A stretch of DNA of 64,000 bases from Erwinia sp. JUb26 (GTDB taxonomy: Bacteria; Pseudomonadota; Gammaproteobacteria; Enterobacterales; Enterobacteriaceae), in the NCBI RefSeq assembly GCF_003751505.1, contig NZ_RJVB01000004.1:296911-360910 (forward strand). The letters run 5' to 3'. This document shows positions 54,434 to 62,747 of this stretch, one piece after another; the stretch's first letter is position 1, and the number at the start of each line of letters is the position of its first letter. The notes below the pieces were generated by a model. That model made no database searches, had not been told where the DNA came from, and saw only the letters and a list, made by a program, of their open reading frames with translations. The position numbers and the translations under genes were made by a program.

Positions 54434-55678
54434 TTAGCCGAGATACTCGATAATCGACAGCCCGCCGTTATAGTCGGTGCTGTAGATAATCCCTGCGGCA
54501 TCCACAAACACATCACAGGACTGGATCACCTGCGGGCGCCCCGGGCGGGTATCCATCATTTTCGCCGGGGCGGCAGGCACCAGCGCACCGGTTTCCACCG
54601 GCTGATACGGATTGCTGATGTCGTAGGCGCGCACGCCCGCATTCTGCCATGTCGCGAAGATCAGCGATGAGCTGACAAAGCTTCCCGGGCGGTTTTCATG
54701 CAGGTTGTGCGGACCAAAGTGCGCCCCTTTCGCCACGTAGTCGATTTCACCCGGCTGCGGGAAGGTCGAAATGCTGACCGGATTGGACGGTTCGCGAATA
54801 TCAAACAGCCAGATATGCTTCTCCCCGTCTTCCTGGTTATCCAGCACCGCTTCATCCAGTACCACCAGCAGATCGCGATCCGGCAGCGGCAGCGCGGTAT
54901 GCGTTCCACCCCCGAACGGCGGGCTCCAGTTGCGGTGGCTGATCAGCGTCGGCTGGCTGCGATCGCTGACGTCCAGCAGCGTCAGGCCGCCGTCGCGCCA
55001 GCTGCCGTAGGCGGTATCGCCGCTGATAATCGCATGGTGCAGCGCATAGCGTTTACCTTCCGGCCAGTCCGGCTGCTCGCCCTCTGCGGCGTTCATCCCC
55101 GGCAGCCACCAGCGACCGGCCACTTCCGGCTTCTGCGGATTGGCGAGGTCGATAGTCAGGAAAATATAGTCGGTAAACCCGTCCAGCAGTGCGGAAACAT
55201 AGGCCCAGCGGCCGCCCACGTACCAGATGCGGTGAATGCCGATGCCGTTCAGCGGCAGGAAGCTGATTTCACGCGGGCGATCGGGAGTCGAGATATCAAA
55301 AATGCGCAGGCCGGCGCTCCAGCCCTTATCCTGCACATCGCTGACCGTCTCCCCCACCGAGCGGGTGTAATAGACCTTCTCATCGGCAAAACGCGCGTCA
55401 GCAAACAGATCGCGGGCGTTGATCACCAGCAGCAGATCGTCATGCGCCTGCAGATGCACATTCCACGTTCCCGGCGACGCGGCAATATAGCCCGCAGGCC
55501 GGGGATTTTTCGCATCGCGGACATCAATAATCGAAAAGCCGGATGAGACCATATGGCCGACGTAGGCATAGCCACGGTGAACCATCACCTGCACACCGTC
55601 CGGTCGTCCGCCCTGGTCGCTGTGACCAATCAGGCGCATGTTCCGGCTGAATTCCGGGGTCGGTAAACTGTCTGACAC
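54434..55678 (-). CDS. LVIVD repeat-containing protein
   Basis: A 414-residue beta-propeller-like protein built from LVIVD-type repeats. Recurrent units include GFSIIDVRDAKNPRPAGYI, GLRIFDISTPDRPREISFL, GLTLLDVSDRSQPTLISH, IWLFDIREPSNPVSISTF and VRAYDISNPYQPVETGAL. The GTG at 55678 is chosen over an in-frame ATG at 55732. The GTG has AAGGA 8 bp upstream and starts 11 bp after the previous stop, whereas the ATG would lie inside that gene. No signal peptide. Function unknown; the propeller may bind a ligand or partner linked to the sugar-type binding protein upstream. Confidence 0.82.
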   Translation of the reverse strand: MSDSLPTPEFSRNMRLIGHSDQGGRPDGVQVMVHRGYAYVGHMVSSGFSIIDVRDAKNPRPAGYIAASPGTWNVHLQAHDDLLLVINARDLFADARFADEKVYYTRSVGETVSDVQDKGWSAGLRIFDISTPDRPREISFLPLNGIGIHRIWYVGGRWAYVSALLDGFTDYIFLTIDLANPQKPEVAGRWWLPGMNAAEGEQPDWPEGKRYALHHAIISGDTAYGSWRDGGLTLLDVSDRSQPTLISHRNWSPPFGGGTHTALPLPDRDLLVVLDEAVLDNQEDGEKHIWLFDIREPSNPVSISTFPQPGEIDYVAKGAHFGPHNLHENRPGSFVSSSLIFATWQNAGVRAYDISNPYQPVETGALVPAAPAKMMDTRPGRPQVIQSCDVFVDAAGIIYSTDYNGGLSIIEYLG

Positions 55679-55688
55679 GATCTCGTCC

Positions 55689-56753
55689 TTACTTTTTGTA
55701 TTTCGCTTCCAGGGTGGCGAACCACGGCGCAACGAAGTCTTCGGTCTGGCCCCAGCCCGGGATAATTTTGCTCAGACCCGCGACGTTAACCGGACCAGGC
55801 TGGGCTGCCAGCAGCGCCTGCGGAATGGTGGTAGCTTTAAATTCGTAGCTGTCCGGCGTGGCTTCACCCGCCAGCTTCAGCGCGACCAGGCGCACGTTGG
55901 TGGCACCGATCAGTTTTGGATCGACCGCCGCAGTGACTTTCCACGGGCTGCCAGCTTCACGCATCAGCTGCAGATCCTGGTTGGAGACGTCGATGCTGTA
56001 GAGTTTGATTTCGGTACGGCCATTCTCTTTCAACGCTTTCATCGCGCCCTGGCTGAAGGCGTCCCAGGTTCCCCAGATCGCATCCACTTTGCCTTTCGGA
56101 TATTTGGCCAGCAGCGCGCCCACCTTATTGGCGGTATCACCCTGCACATCTGAGGAAACGGCACCGACGGATTCCAGCTCGTGGATCCCCGGGTTTTCCT
56201 GCAGCAGCTGTTTATAGGCCGCCTGGCGACGTTCCATCGGTGGGAAACCGGCAACCCACAGTTTGATGATGTTGGCTTTGCCGTTGTGATCCTGCACCAG
56301 CTGTCCGAAGGAGAGTTTGGTCAGGGAGGCATCGTCCTGCTGGGTCACGGTTGCGCCCGGAATGGTGCCGTCAACGGAGGTATCAAACACCGATACCGCA
56401 ATGCCGCTGTCGACGATCTTCTTAATCAGCGGCGCGGCGTACGGCGCACGGCCCTGCGACAGAATGATCCCGTCATATTTCTGGCTGATCGCCTGGTTTA
56501 CGAAGTCCTGGAATTTGGCATCGTCACCGTTGGTTAAAAAAGTGCTGACCTTAAAGCCCAGCGCTTTACCCTGCTGGATCGCGCCCTGTACAAACTGGGT
56601 GGTGTTATCGTCTGAACCCAGATTACGGATCACGGCGATACGCACCGGGCCCTCGTGGCTGGCAATTTTCTCCGGTACCGGAGTCGGCGTGGCGGCATGA
56701 ACGGGCAGAACGCTGGCAACTAACAGCGCCAGTACGGAAAAAATTGGTTTCAT
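55689..56753 (-). CDS. periplasmic sugar-type substrate-binding protein (Peripla_BP_4)
   Basis: A 354-residue ribose/autoinducer-type binding protein. The signal peptide is about residues 1-20 (MKPIFSVLALLVASVLPVHA). The mature part has VRIAVIRNLGSDDNTTQFVQGAI, KYDGIILSQGRAPYAAPLI and DAIWGTWDAFSQGAMKAL. The ATG at 56753 has AGGGA 9 bp upstream and begins the signal peptide. No permease or ATPase genes accompany it, so it is an orphan receptor, perhaps for a transporter encoded elsewhere or for sensing. It is transcribed together with the LVIVD gene and divergent from hcxA. Confidence 0.86.
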   Translation of the reverse strand: MKPIFSVLALLVASVLPVHAATPTPVPEKIASHEGPVRIAVIRNLGSDDNTTQFVQGAIQQGKALGFKVSTFLTNGDDAKFQDFVNQAISQKYDGIILSQGRAPYAAPLIKKIVDSGIAVSVFDTSVDGTIPGATVTQQDDASLTKLSFGQLVQDHNGKANIIKLWVAGFPPMERRQAAYKQLLQENPGIHELESVGAVSSDVQGDTANKVGALLAKYPKGKVDAIWGTWDAFSQGAMKALKENGRTEIKLYSIDVSNQDLQLMREAGSPWKVTAAVDPKLIGATNVRLVALKLAGEATPDSYEFKATTIPQALLAAQPGPVNVAGLSKIIPGWGQTEDFVAPWFATLEAKYKK

Positions 56754-56927
56754 CAGAGATCCCTGTGTAAAAAAGTAAACTGGAGAATAAACGGCACGAT
56801 ATGTCACTTTTTCATGCCTGTAACTGACTGACAAAGAAGTAAAAGGAATAAGTAACTATAAAAAAAGTATTAGCCTGTGGCAAAGGCTCTACAGCAGGAT
56901 AGAGGCAAAGAAACGCTAAGGATTATC

Positions 56928-58016
56928 ATGGACATTACCGCAATTCAGGTCGTTCCCGGCCCCGCTAACTACTATTCCCATCCCGGCGCGCTGGCGCGTC
57001 TGACCGACTTCTACACTGAATCGCAGCTTTCACAGGCCGTCTGGCTTTACGGCGAGCGGGCCATTCATGCCGCACGCCCGTTCCTGCCTGCGGCCTTCTC
57101 GCAGAACGGGGCTCGCCATCTCCAGTACGGCGGTCACTGTACTGACCCGGATCTGGCCGAGCTGGCTCTGGCCGCCGGTGACGACCGTCAGGTAGTGATT
57201 GGCGTGGGCGGCGGTGCGCTGCTCGATACCGCCAAGGCGCTGGCCCGCCGACTGAATCTGCCGTTCGTTGCCATCCCGACCATCGCGGCCACCTGCGCCG
57301 CCTGGACGCCGCTTTCGGTCTGGTATAACGCCGCCGGTCAGGCCTCGCACTATGAAATTTTCAACGATGCGAATCACCTGGTGCTGGTGGAGCCGGAGGT
57401 CCTGCTGCAGGCACCGGTGGAATATCTGCTGGCCGGGATCGGCGATACGCTGGCGAAATGGTATGAGGCCGTGGTGCTGGCACCCGAGCCGAGCAAACTG
57501 CCGCTGACCGTGCGTCTGGGGATTGATACCGCCGCCACCCTGCGCGACGTGCTGCTGACACAGAGTGAAGCCGCGCTGGCAGACCAGCAGAAAGGTGAGC
57601 TGAGCCAGGATTTCATGGACGTGATTGACGCCATTATTGCCGGGGGCGGCATGGTGGGCGGCCTCGGAGAGCGCTTTACGCGTATTGCCGCGGCGCATGC
57701 GGTGCATAACGGCCTGACTATTCTGCCGCAGACCGCACAGTATCTGCACGGCACCAAGGTGGCCTACGGCATTCTCGTACAGTGCGCGCTGCTGTCGGAT
57801 GAGGCCGCCACGCGTCAGCTGATTGCGGCCTATCAGCGCTTTAATCTGCCGACCACGCTGGCGGCGCTGGGCGTGGACGTCAACGATCCGGCACAGATCG
57901 ATCCGGTGATCGCGCATACCCTGCGACCGAAGGAATCTATCCATGCCCTGCCGGTTCCCGTTACGCCGGAAAGCCTGCGTGCAGCCTTCCTCTACGTTGA
58001 GTCATTAGGACAGTAA
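56928..58016 (+). CDS. hcxA: hydroxycarboxylate dehydrogenase A-like (YbdH/HcxA)
   Basis: A 362-residue iron-containing alcohol dehydrogenase/glycerol dehydrogenase-family protein that closely follows E. coli YbdH (HcxA). Shared blocks include VVPGPANYYSHPGAL, VVIGVGGGALLDTAKALARR (cofactor loop about 94-100), PTIAATCAAWTPLSVWYN and FTRIAAAHAVHNGLTILPQT, which holds metal-ligand histidines. HcxA reduces 2-oxo acids to 2-hydroxy acids. The ATG at 56928 has TAAGGA upstream. Its divergent partner is a sugar-type binding protein, so it may act on a product of that ligand. Confidence 0.9.
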   Translation: MDITAIQVVPGPANYYSHPGALARLTDFYTESQLSQAVWLYGERAIHAARPFLPAAFSQNGARHLQYGGHCTDPDLAELALAAGDDRQVVIGVGGGALLDTAKALARRLNLPFVAIPTIAATCAAWTPLSVWYNAAGQASHYEIFNDANHLVLVEPEVLLQAPVEYLLAGIGDTLAKWYEAVVLAPEPSKLPLTVRLGIDTAATLRDVLLTQSEAALADQQKGELSQDFMDVIDAIIAGGGMVGGLGERFTRIAAAHAVHNGLTILPQTAQYLHGTKVAYGILVQCALLSDEAATRQLIAAYQRFNLPTTLAALGVDVNDPAQIDPVIAHTLRPKESIHALPVPVTPESLRAAFLYVESLGQ

Positions 58017-58085
58017 AACGGACAGTCGGCTCATCTTTACGCACGGTAAACTCGATTTTTATCCACAGAATCAGGGGATAATTCA

Positions 58086-58244
58086 GTGAGTAACTGTATT
58101 GAACCTGAGAAGAAACACCATGTAAAACTCATTAACAAACTGATAGGTAATGAGTTTTTTATTTCCCTAAACGGCCAGAGACGGATCCACACCGTGGCCG
58201 ATTTTATCACCGATAATTCAGACGAATCCGCTTACGGTGCGTGA
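58086..58244 (+). CDS. small uncharacterised protein (52 residues)
   Basis: A GTG-initiated frame of 52 codons (VSNCIEPEKKHHVKLINK...) with an AGGGGAT ribosome site 8 bp upstream. It sits alone between hcxA and the LacI-type protein. It is charged, with no membrane segment, and no family is recognised. The good ribosome site is the main reason to accept it. Confidence 0.5.
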   Translation: MSNCIEPEKKHHVKLINKLIGNEFFISLNGQRRIHTVADFITDNSDESAYGA

Positions 58245-58346
58245 CAATGTCACTGAATGCCCGCCGCGCAATGAGGCATGGAGTACAGGGCATTTTTTGC
58301 TATTCTGTCAGCGCGACTTTCCCGTCACAAGCCTAACGAGTAAACC

Positions 58347-59243
58347 ATGATGAAGGACAGAACAGATATGGCTCAGCCCCGTGAAGATAAAACCAAAATT
58401 ATCGGCGTGGTCAGCGATGAATTTACCAACCCCTACACCGTTACCCTGCTCAACGAGCTGAGCCGTCAGCTAAACGCGCGCGGCTGCGTCACGCTGCTGC
58501 TCAACGTAAACTCACGCGACGGCCTGCATGCTGCGCTGAGCAGCGCGGCACAGCTGAAACCCGACGCGCTGGTTTTCCTCTCCTCTCTTTGCAGTGACGA
58601 ACTGCGCATTGTCGCCGATAGTCTGCCGCAGGTTCCGGCCATCTATATCGGCACTGCCGCGCCTGACGCTGCCACAGACAGCATCGGCGTTGATGGCCAC
58701 ACCGCCGGGAAGCAGGTTGCCCGCCTGCTGAGTTCACAGGGCTATTCCCGTTTCGGCTATCTTCAGGCGCAGGCTTCCACGCCCCTGCCGCAGCAAACGG
58801 GCTATAGCGAAGGTCTGGCGGCATCACATCAGTCCGTCAAACAGGTGCTGACCGCCGGCGGCTTCGATCGTGAGCACGCGTGGCGCGCCACGCTGGCCTA
58901 CCTGAAGCAAACCTGGGCTTCCGAACGCATCGATGCCCTGTTCTGTGATAACGACGAACTGGCGTTTGGTGCCCTACAGGCGGTACGTGACTTTGGCGAA
59001 CGGGTCCACGTTGGCGTTGTCGGTTCTGGTGACACCAGCGAAGCGCACTCCGCGACCTGGCACCTTACCAGCCTGTCACAGCGCAGCGATCTGCTGGTTG
59101 GCGAAGCGCTCGGGCGCCTGCTGGATAACCGCAGCGAGACGGAAGGCGCATGGCGTCACGGTGAACTGAAAGTCCGTCACTCTCACCTGAGTCGCGAAAC
59201 GTTCAGTGAACCGTCTCAGTGCGGCTGCGCCATCCGCCACTGA
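58347..59243 (+). CDS. LacI-type sugar-sensing protein lacking the DNA-binding domain
   Basis: A 298-residue protein that is the effector-binding part of a LacI/GalR regulator. KIIGVVSDEFTNPYTVTLLNEL begins the periplasmic-binding-protein-like fold. Later pieces are SIGVDGHTAGKQVARLL, RIDALFCDNDELAFGALQAV and VGVVGSGD. Only about 20 residues precede it, whereas LacI regulators have about 55-60 with a helix-turn-helix. No helix-turn-helix is encoded upstream in any frame that I can see. It might act as a ligand-binding partner or a dominant inhibitor of a related repressor. A perfect terminator follows. Confidence 0.78.
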   Translation: MMKDRTDMAQPREDKTKIIGVVSDEFTNPYTVTLLNELSRQLNARGCVTLLLNVNSRDGLHAALSSAAQLKPDALVFLSSLCSDELRIVADSLPQVPAIYIGTAAPDAATDSIGVDGHTAGKQVARLLSSQGYSRFGYLQAQASTPLPQQTGYSEGLAASHQSVKQVLTAGGFDREHAWRATLAYLKQTWASERIDALFCDNDELAFGALQAVRDFGERVHVGVVGSGDTSEAHSATWHLTSLSQRSDLLVGEALGRLLDNRSETEGAWRHGELKVRHSHLSRETFSEPSQCGCAIRH

Positions 59244-59277
59244 TCCTGACCAACGGCGTCACGATCTTTTTACCTGT

Positions 59278-59313
59278 AAGCCAGCCCGCAATCGATCGCG
59301 AGCTGGCTTTTTT
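59278..59313 (+). terminator. terminator after LacI-type gene
   Basis: AAGCCAGC (59278-59285) pairs with GCTGGCTT (59302-59309) and is followed by a T-run ending at about 59313. It separates the cargo from the replication region. Confidence 0.85.
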
Positions 59314-59353
59314 ATTGGCGCTGAACGTGATCCTGACCAAAGATCCCTTAAAC

Positions 59354-59750
59354 AACCACTGTAGTAAGAGGATCCTCTCCGGATATCCACTGTAGAGAGA
59401 AGTACGCTGAAATAACCACTGGAGAGAGCATTAACCACTGTAGAGAGTGATAACCACTGCAATGAGCAGATAACCACTGCGGTGAGAATACTATCCACTG
59501 TGATGAGTATCTGATGAAAGAAGTGGGGTATACAGTGCGTGAACAACAAAGTTAGTGGTTACTGACATGCCAGAAAACAAGGCGTTGCAGGTTAGTGGTT
59601 ACCAGGGCGTCGCAGAATAACCACTGTAGGGAGTACCGCCACTCATTACAGTGGTTGCCTTACTCTCTACAGTGGTGGTTACCGATGGGCGGGATTAGGA
59701 TCGCTCACTACAGTGGATGATGAATTGACGATCTTCTCTCTACAGTGGTT
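59354..59750. repeat. RepA iterons, downstream group
   Basis: About twelve copies of an iteron close to AACCACTGTAGNGAG lie between the LacI-type terminator and the repA stop. Direct copies start at 59354, 59385, 59414, 59433, 59452, 59472, 59493 and 59619; inverted copies cover 59642, 59663, 59704 and 59736. Two half-like copies (GTTAGTGGTTAC) lie at about 59551 and 59591. The block from 59433 to 59507 has a spacing of 19-21 bp. RepFIB replicons also carry iterons downstream of repA that serve copy control and incompatibility. Confidence 0.85.
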
Positions 59751-59752
59751 AC

Positions 59753-60781
59753 TTAATCCGGTTTTCGACCTTTGCGGATTTTCTCCAGCAGCTCCAGTTC
59801 TTCCCGGGAGAGCATCACCATCTCCCCTTCTTTCTCGGCGCTGTCAGGGATGTCATCAAACTCATCTTCGCCGAGATCGGGCAGGCTGAGAGGGATATCC
59901 GCCGGGCGCAGCTTGGGCCGCCTGTAGTGGATAACGAAGTACACCACCTTGCCGCGCTTCACTTCCGTATAGTCGAGATAGCCGATTTCTTTCAGCTGCT
60001 CCATCGCCTTACGCACCGTGGCATTCTGGGTGATGGTTCGTGAGGTCAGATTCAGCCTTGCCCGCAGGCGGGCCATGGAGATCGGTGCCGGTGACGGCGG
60101 CAGGCTCTCAATAAACGTGTAGAGCGCCTGTGCGGATTCTTTACGCGACAGTTCGTTAATCGCCCTGAGCTGCAGCAGCACCTTTTTATCGAACTGATAG
60201 AGCTCAAAGATCTTCGGATCCGCCTGCAGGGTCACGGAGTCATTTTTGGTACTGTATTTTGCCGACTGAACCAGGTGAGTCACGTAGTACTCCCCTTCTT
60301 TGCTGCTGAAGGCAATGGTGTTGGTCGCAATGCGGGTCAGAGACGCATCCAGACGGCTTCTGAGACGCGCAGAGGACCTGACCGAGGGTATCCCACAGAG
60401 TTTGGCAAAATCGATGAATGGCAGCGTTACGCTGTCTCCCAGCACCTTGTATTTAGCAAACGCGTGAATGATCCCCACCCAGGTCTTAAAGTCGTTATCC
60501 ATATCCAGCCGGGCGCCAGTGATCTTTATATTCTCATAGCCTTCCGACTTAACGATCGACAGCTGCTTAAGCTCTTCCGTGACGTCCATCGTCGACATCT
60601 GATTTTTGCGCCCGCGCGCGGTGGATTTCAGTGTGGGAACAAACAGCCCAAGCCGCATCAGCGCTACGGGCTGCACGGTATTGTTGGTATTAGGCGTGAG
60701 GTTGATAACTTCGCCGGTGCGTTTATCCGTTTCACTGAAAGCGTCGGCTATCATTTTGTTTTCTGGATCTTTATCCGGCAT
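59753..60781 (-). CDS. repA: replication initiator RepA (Rep_3/RepFIB-like)
   Basis: A 342-residue plasmid initiator with two winged-helix domains typical of Rep_3 proteins. WH1 is at about 60-190 ([17 protein letters not shown] region, [33 protein letters not shown]) and WH2 at about 200-290 ([49 protein letters not shown]). The acidic tail [16 protein letters not shown] is long. It binds the flanking iterons to open the origin. It is flanked on both sides by iterons and followed upstream by parAB, which defines the plasmid core. Confidence 0.93.
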   Translation of the reverse strand: MPDKDPENKMIADAFSETDKRTGEVINLTPNTNNTVQPVALMRLGLFVPTLKSTARGRKNQMSTMDVTEELKQLSIVKSEGYENIKITGARLDMDNDFKTWVGIIHAFAKYKVLGDSVTLPFIDFAKLCGIPSVRSSARLRSRLDASLTRIATNTIAFSSKEGEYYVTHLVQSAKYSTKNDSVTLQADPKIFELYQFDKKVLLQLRAINELSRKESAQALYTFIESLPPSPAPISMARLRARLNLTSRTITQNATVRKAMEQLKEIGYLDYTEVKRGKVVYFVIHYRRPKLRPADIPLSLPDLGEDEFDDIPDSAEKEGEMVMLSREELELLEKIRKGRKPD

Positions 60782-60821
60782 TTTTTACATTCCGTAAACT
60801 CACAGGCGAGGATCGCGATTA

Positions 60822-60921
60822 CTGGTTACAGTGGATACTAACACTCACTATAGCGGATGTTCTACTGACTACAGAGGTTTTATTACTCGTCACAGTGGTT
60901 AGTTTGCTCCCCACAGTGGAT
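60822..60921. repeat. RepA iterons, upstream group 1 (origin)
   Basis: Five iterons in the same orientation start at 60822, 60844, 60865, 60886 and 60907, at 21-22 bp spacing, i.e. two helical turns. The form is CTN-N-N-T-ACAGTGGTT/GAT. This regular array just upstream of repA fits the origin and the autorepression site for RepA. Confidence 0.87.
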
Positions 60922-61168
60922 AACAACCCCTTCCAGGAGCAGGCAGGGCGCGGGCTGAGCGCATGCAGGGATCTTTATGGTTCTAATAAGGTTCTTATTG
61001 GATCTTGTTACTGGATCTAAGCAGTGGATAAATTTACGGTATTTCAGATCTGAAAAATGTGGATAAGATCCGGTAAATGCGGATCCGGATTGACCTGCTC
61101 ACTTAACAACCCGCAAGCGGCGCATTTCTGCACAAAATCAGGTTATTCACCGTGATATTTCCCCTCTC
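60922..61168. other. origin region with GATC sites and DnaA box
   Basis: After iteron group 1 comes a GATC-rich, partly AT-rich tract (GGATCT motifs around 60967-61050). A DnaA box TGTGGATAA lies at 61058-61066. Dam sites beside an AT-rich stretch and a DnaA box are typical for host-dependent strand opening. No gene lies here. Confidence 0.7.
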
Positions 61169-61269
61169 CTCACTACAGTGGTTTTGATCCACTCTCTTCA
61201 GCCGTTAACCCGCTCACTACAGCGGTTATTTTACTCCCTGTAGCGGTTGTTTTACTCCTTACAGTGGAT
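61169..61269. repeat. RepA iterons, upstream group 2
   Basis: A second array of five iterons in the same orientation starts at 61169, 61192, 61213, 61234 and 61255, again at 21-23 bp. It is 347 bp from group 1 and is followed by a similar GATC-rich tract (GGATCT at about 61318-61366) and a second DnaA-like box TGTGAATAA at 61372-61380. The two modules look like an old tandem duplication of the origin. Confidence 0.85.
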
Positions 61270-61472
61270 AACGATCGGGTCTCAGGCCAGACAGGACGAG
61301 GCCTAGACGGGTGCGGGGATCTTCTTGGATCTATTTATGATCTATTGAGGATCTAATTATTGGATCTGGCCTGTGAATAACGGGGAAAAAATGCACAAAT
61401 ACGGCGTGGATATGACTAATACAACGATCATTTCTTTCATCCATCCATTTAGAGATAAAAGCCACCTTTATG

Positions 61473-61526
61473 TTGATAATTCTCTTCGTATGTAGGATTA
61501 TTGATTTTAAGACGATAAGCTACATA
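61473..61526 (+). promoter_or_regulatory. parAB promoter with operator palindrome
   Basis: A -35 TTGATA (61473-61478) and -10 GATTAT (61496-61501) have a 17-bp spacer. TATGTAG (61489-61495) and CTACATA (61520-61526) form an inverted repeat overlapping the promoter and ending 14 bp before the parA ATG. This fits the P1 parOP arrangement, in which ParA represses its own operon. Confidence 0.6.
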
Positions 61527-61539
61527 AGTGGAGACATTG

Positions 61540-62739
61540 ATGAATATGGATTCGCATCAGACTGAAAAAATCGCTCAGCGGGCAGGTAAAATGCTGACTT
61601 CGCTGACTGAACACATTCAGGCACAGAAAGAAGAAATGCGTGAGAACGAGTACTTTCAGGTCTACGCCAAAGCCGCACTGGCAAAACTGCCCAAACTGAC
61701 CCGCGCCAACGTTGACTATGCCGTCAGCGAAATGGAAGAAAGCGGTTATATGTTTGATAAACGCGCAGCCGGCTCCTCAACCAAATATGCGATGACTCTC
61801 CAGAACATTGTGGATATCTATCAGCACCGTGGTGTACCTAAATACCGTGACCGTCATGCTGAAGCGCTGACCGTATTCGTCGGCAACCTGAAAGGCGGCG
61901 TATCAAAAACCGTCTCCACAGTGTCACTGGCGCATGCCATGCGTGCCCACCCTCACCTGCTGTTTGAAGATCTACGCATTCTGGTTATCGATCTCGATCC
62001 ACAGTCTTCTGCCACGATGTTCCTTAACCACACAAGAGCTGTGGGTATTGTGGAAACGACTTCCGCACAAGCCATGTTGCAGAACGTCAGTCGTGAAGAA
62101 CTGCTGGAAGAGTTTATCGTCAGCTCGGTTGTACCCGGCGTTGACGTTCTGCCCGCTTCGATTGACGATGCCTTTATTGCTTCCGGCTGGGAGGGTCTGT
62201 GTAGTGAACATCTGCCTGGCCAGAATCCTCACGCCGTTCTGCGGGAAAACGTCATTGATAAATTAAAGTCGGACTATGATTTTATTTTTGTCGACAGCGG
62301 GCCGCACCTCGATGCGTTTCTGAAAAATGCCATCGCCGCCGCGGATCTGTTAATGACCCCGGTGCCACCGGCACAGGTTGATTTTCATTCAACGCTAAAA
62401 TACCTCACGCGTCTGCCAGAGCTGGTGAACATTATTGAGTCGTCCGGTTGCGGTTGCCGTCTGTTGGGCAACATTGGTTTTATGTCCAAACTGTCCAACA
62501 AACCGGATCACAAAGTCTGCCACAGCCTGGCAAAAGAGATTTTCGGCGGCGATATGCTGGACGTTGCCCTGCCCCGCCTTGACGGCTTCGAACGCTGCGG
62601 CGAATCTTTCGATACCGTTATTTCTGCCAACCCGGCAACCTATATCGGCAGCAGCGAGGCGTTAAAAAACGCCCGCGCCGCAGCCGAAGACTTTGCCAAA
62701 GCGGTCTTTGATCGTATTGAATTTATTCGCATTAACTGA
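61540..62739 (+). CDS. parA: plasmid partition ATPase ParA (P1/P7 type, Ia)
   Basis: A 399-residue type Ia ParA very close to phage P1 ParA over its whole length. It has an N-terminal helix-turn-helix DNA-binding region (about 1-105, with ANVDYAVSEMEESGYMFDKR). The deviant Walker A is KGGVSKT (118-124) and Walker B is ILVIDLDPQSSATMF. The ATG at 61540 has GGAG 7 bases upstream; a GTG at 61528 is in frame. It represses its own promoter and moves ParB-parS complexes. Co-transcribed with parB (8 bp gap). Confidence 0.94.
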   Translation: MNMDSHQTEKIAQRAGKMLTSLTEHIQAQKEEMRENEYFQVYAKAALAKLPKLTRANVDYAVSEMEESGYMFDKRAAGSSTKYAMTLQNIVDIYQHRGVPKYRDRHAEALTVFVGNLKGGVSKTVSTVSLAHAMRAHPHLLFEDLRILVIDLDPQSSATMFLNHTRAVGIVETTSAQAMLQNVSREELLEEFIVSSVVPGVDVLPASIDDAFIASGWEGLCSEHLPGQNPHAVLRENVIDKLKSDYDFIFVDSGPHLDAFLKNAIAAADLLMTPVPPAQVDFHSTLKYLTRLPELVNIIESSGCGCRLLGNIGFMSKLSNKPDHKVCHSLAKEIFGGDMLDVALPRLDGFERCGESFDTVISANPATYIGSSEALKNARAAAEDFAKAVFDRIEFIRIN

Positions 62740-62747
62740 GGTGCCTG

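Noticed and set aside
59354..59750. CRISPR array, because of many short repeats
   Set aside because: The repeats are about 15 bp, in both orientations and with short variable spacing. They recur upstream of repA, so they are replication iterons.
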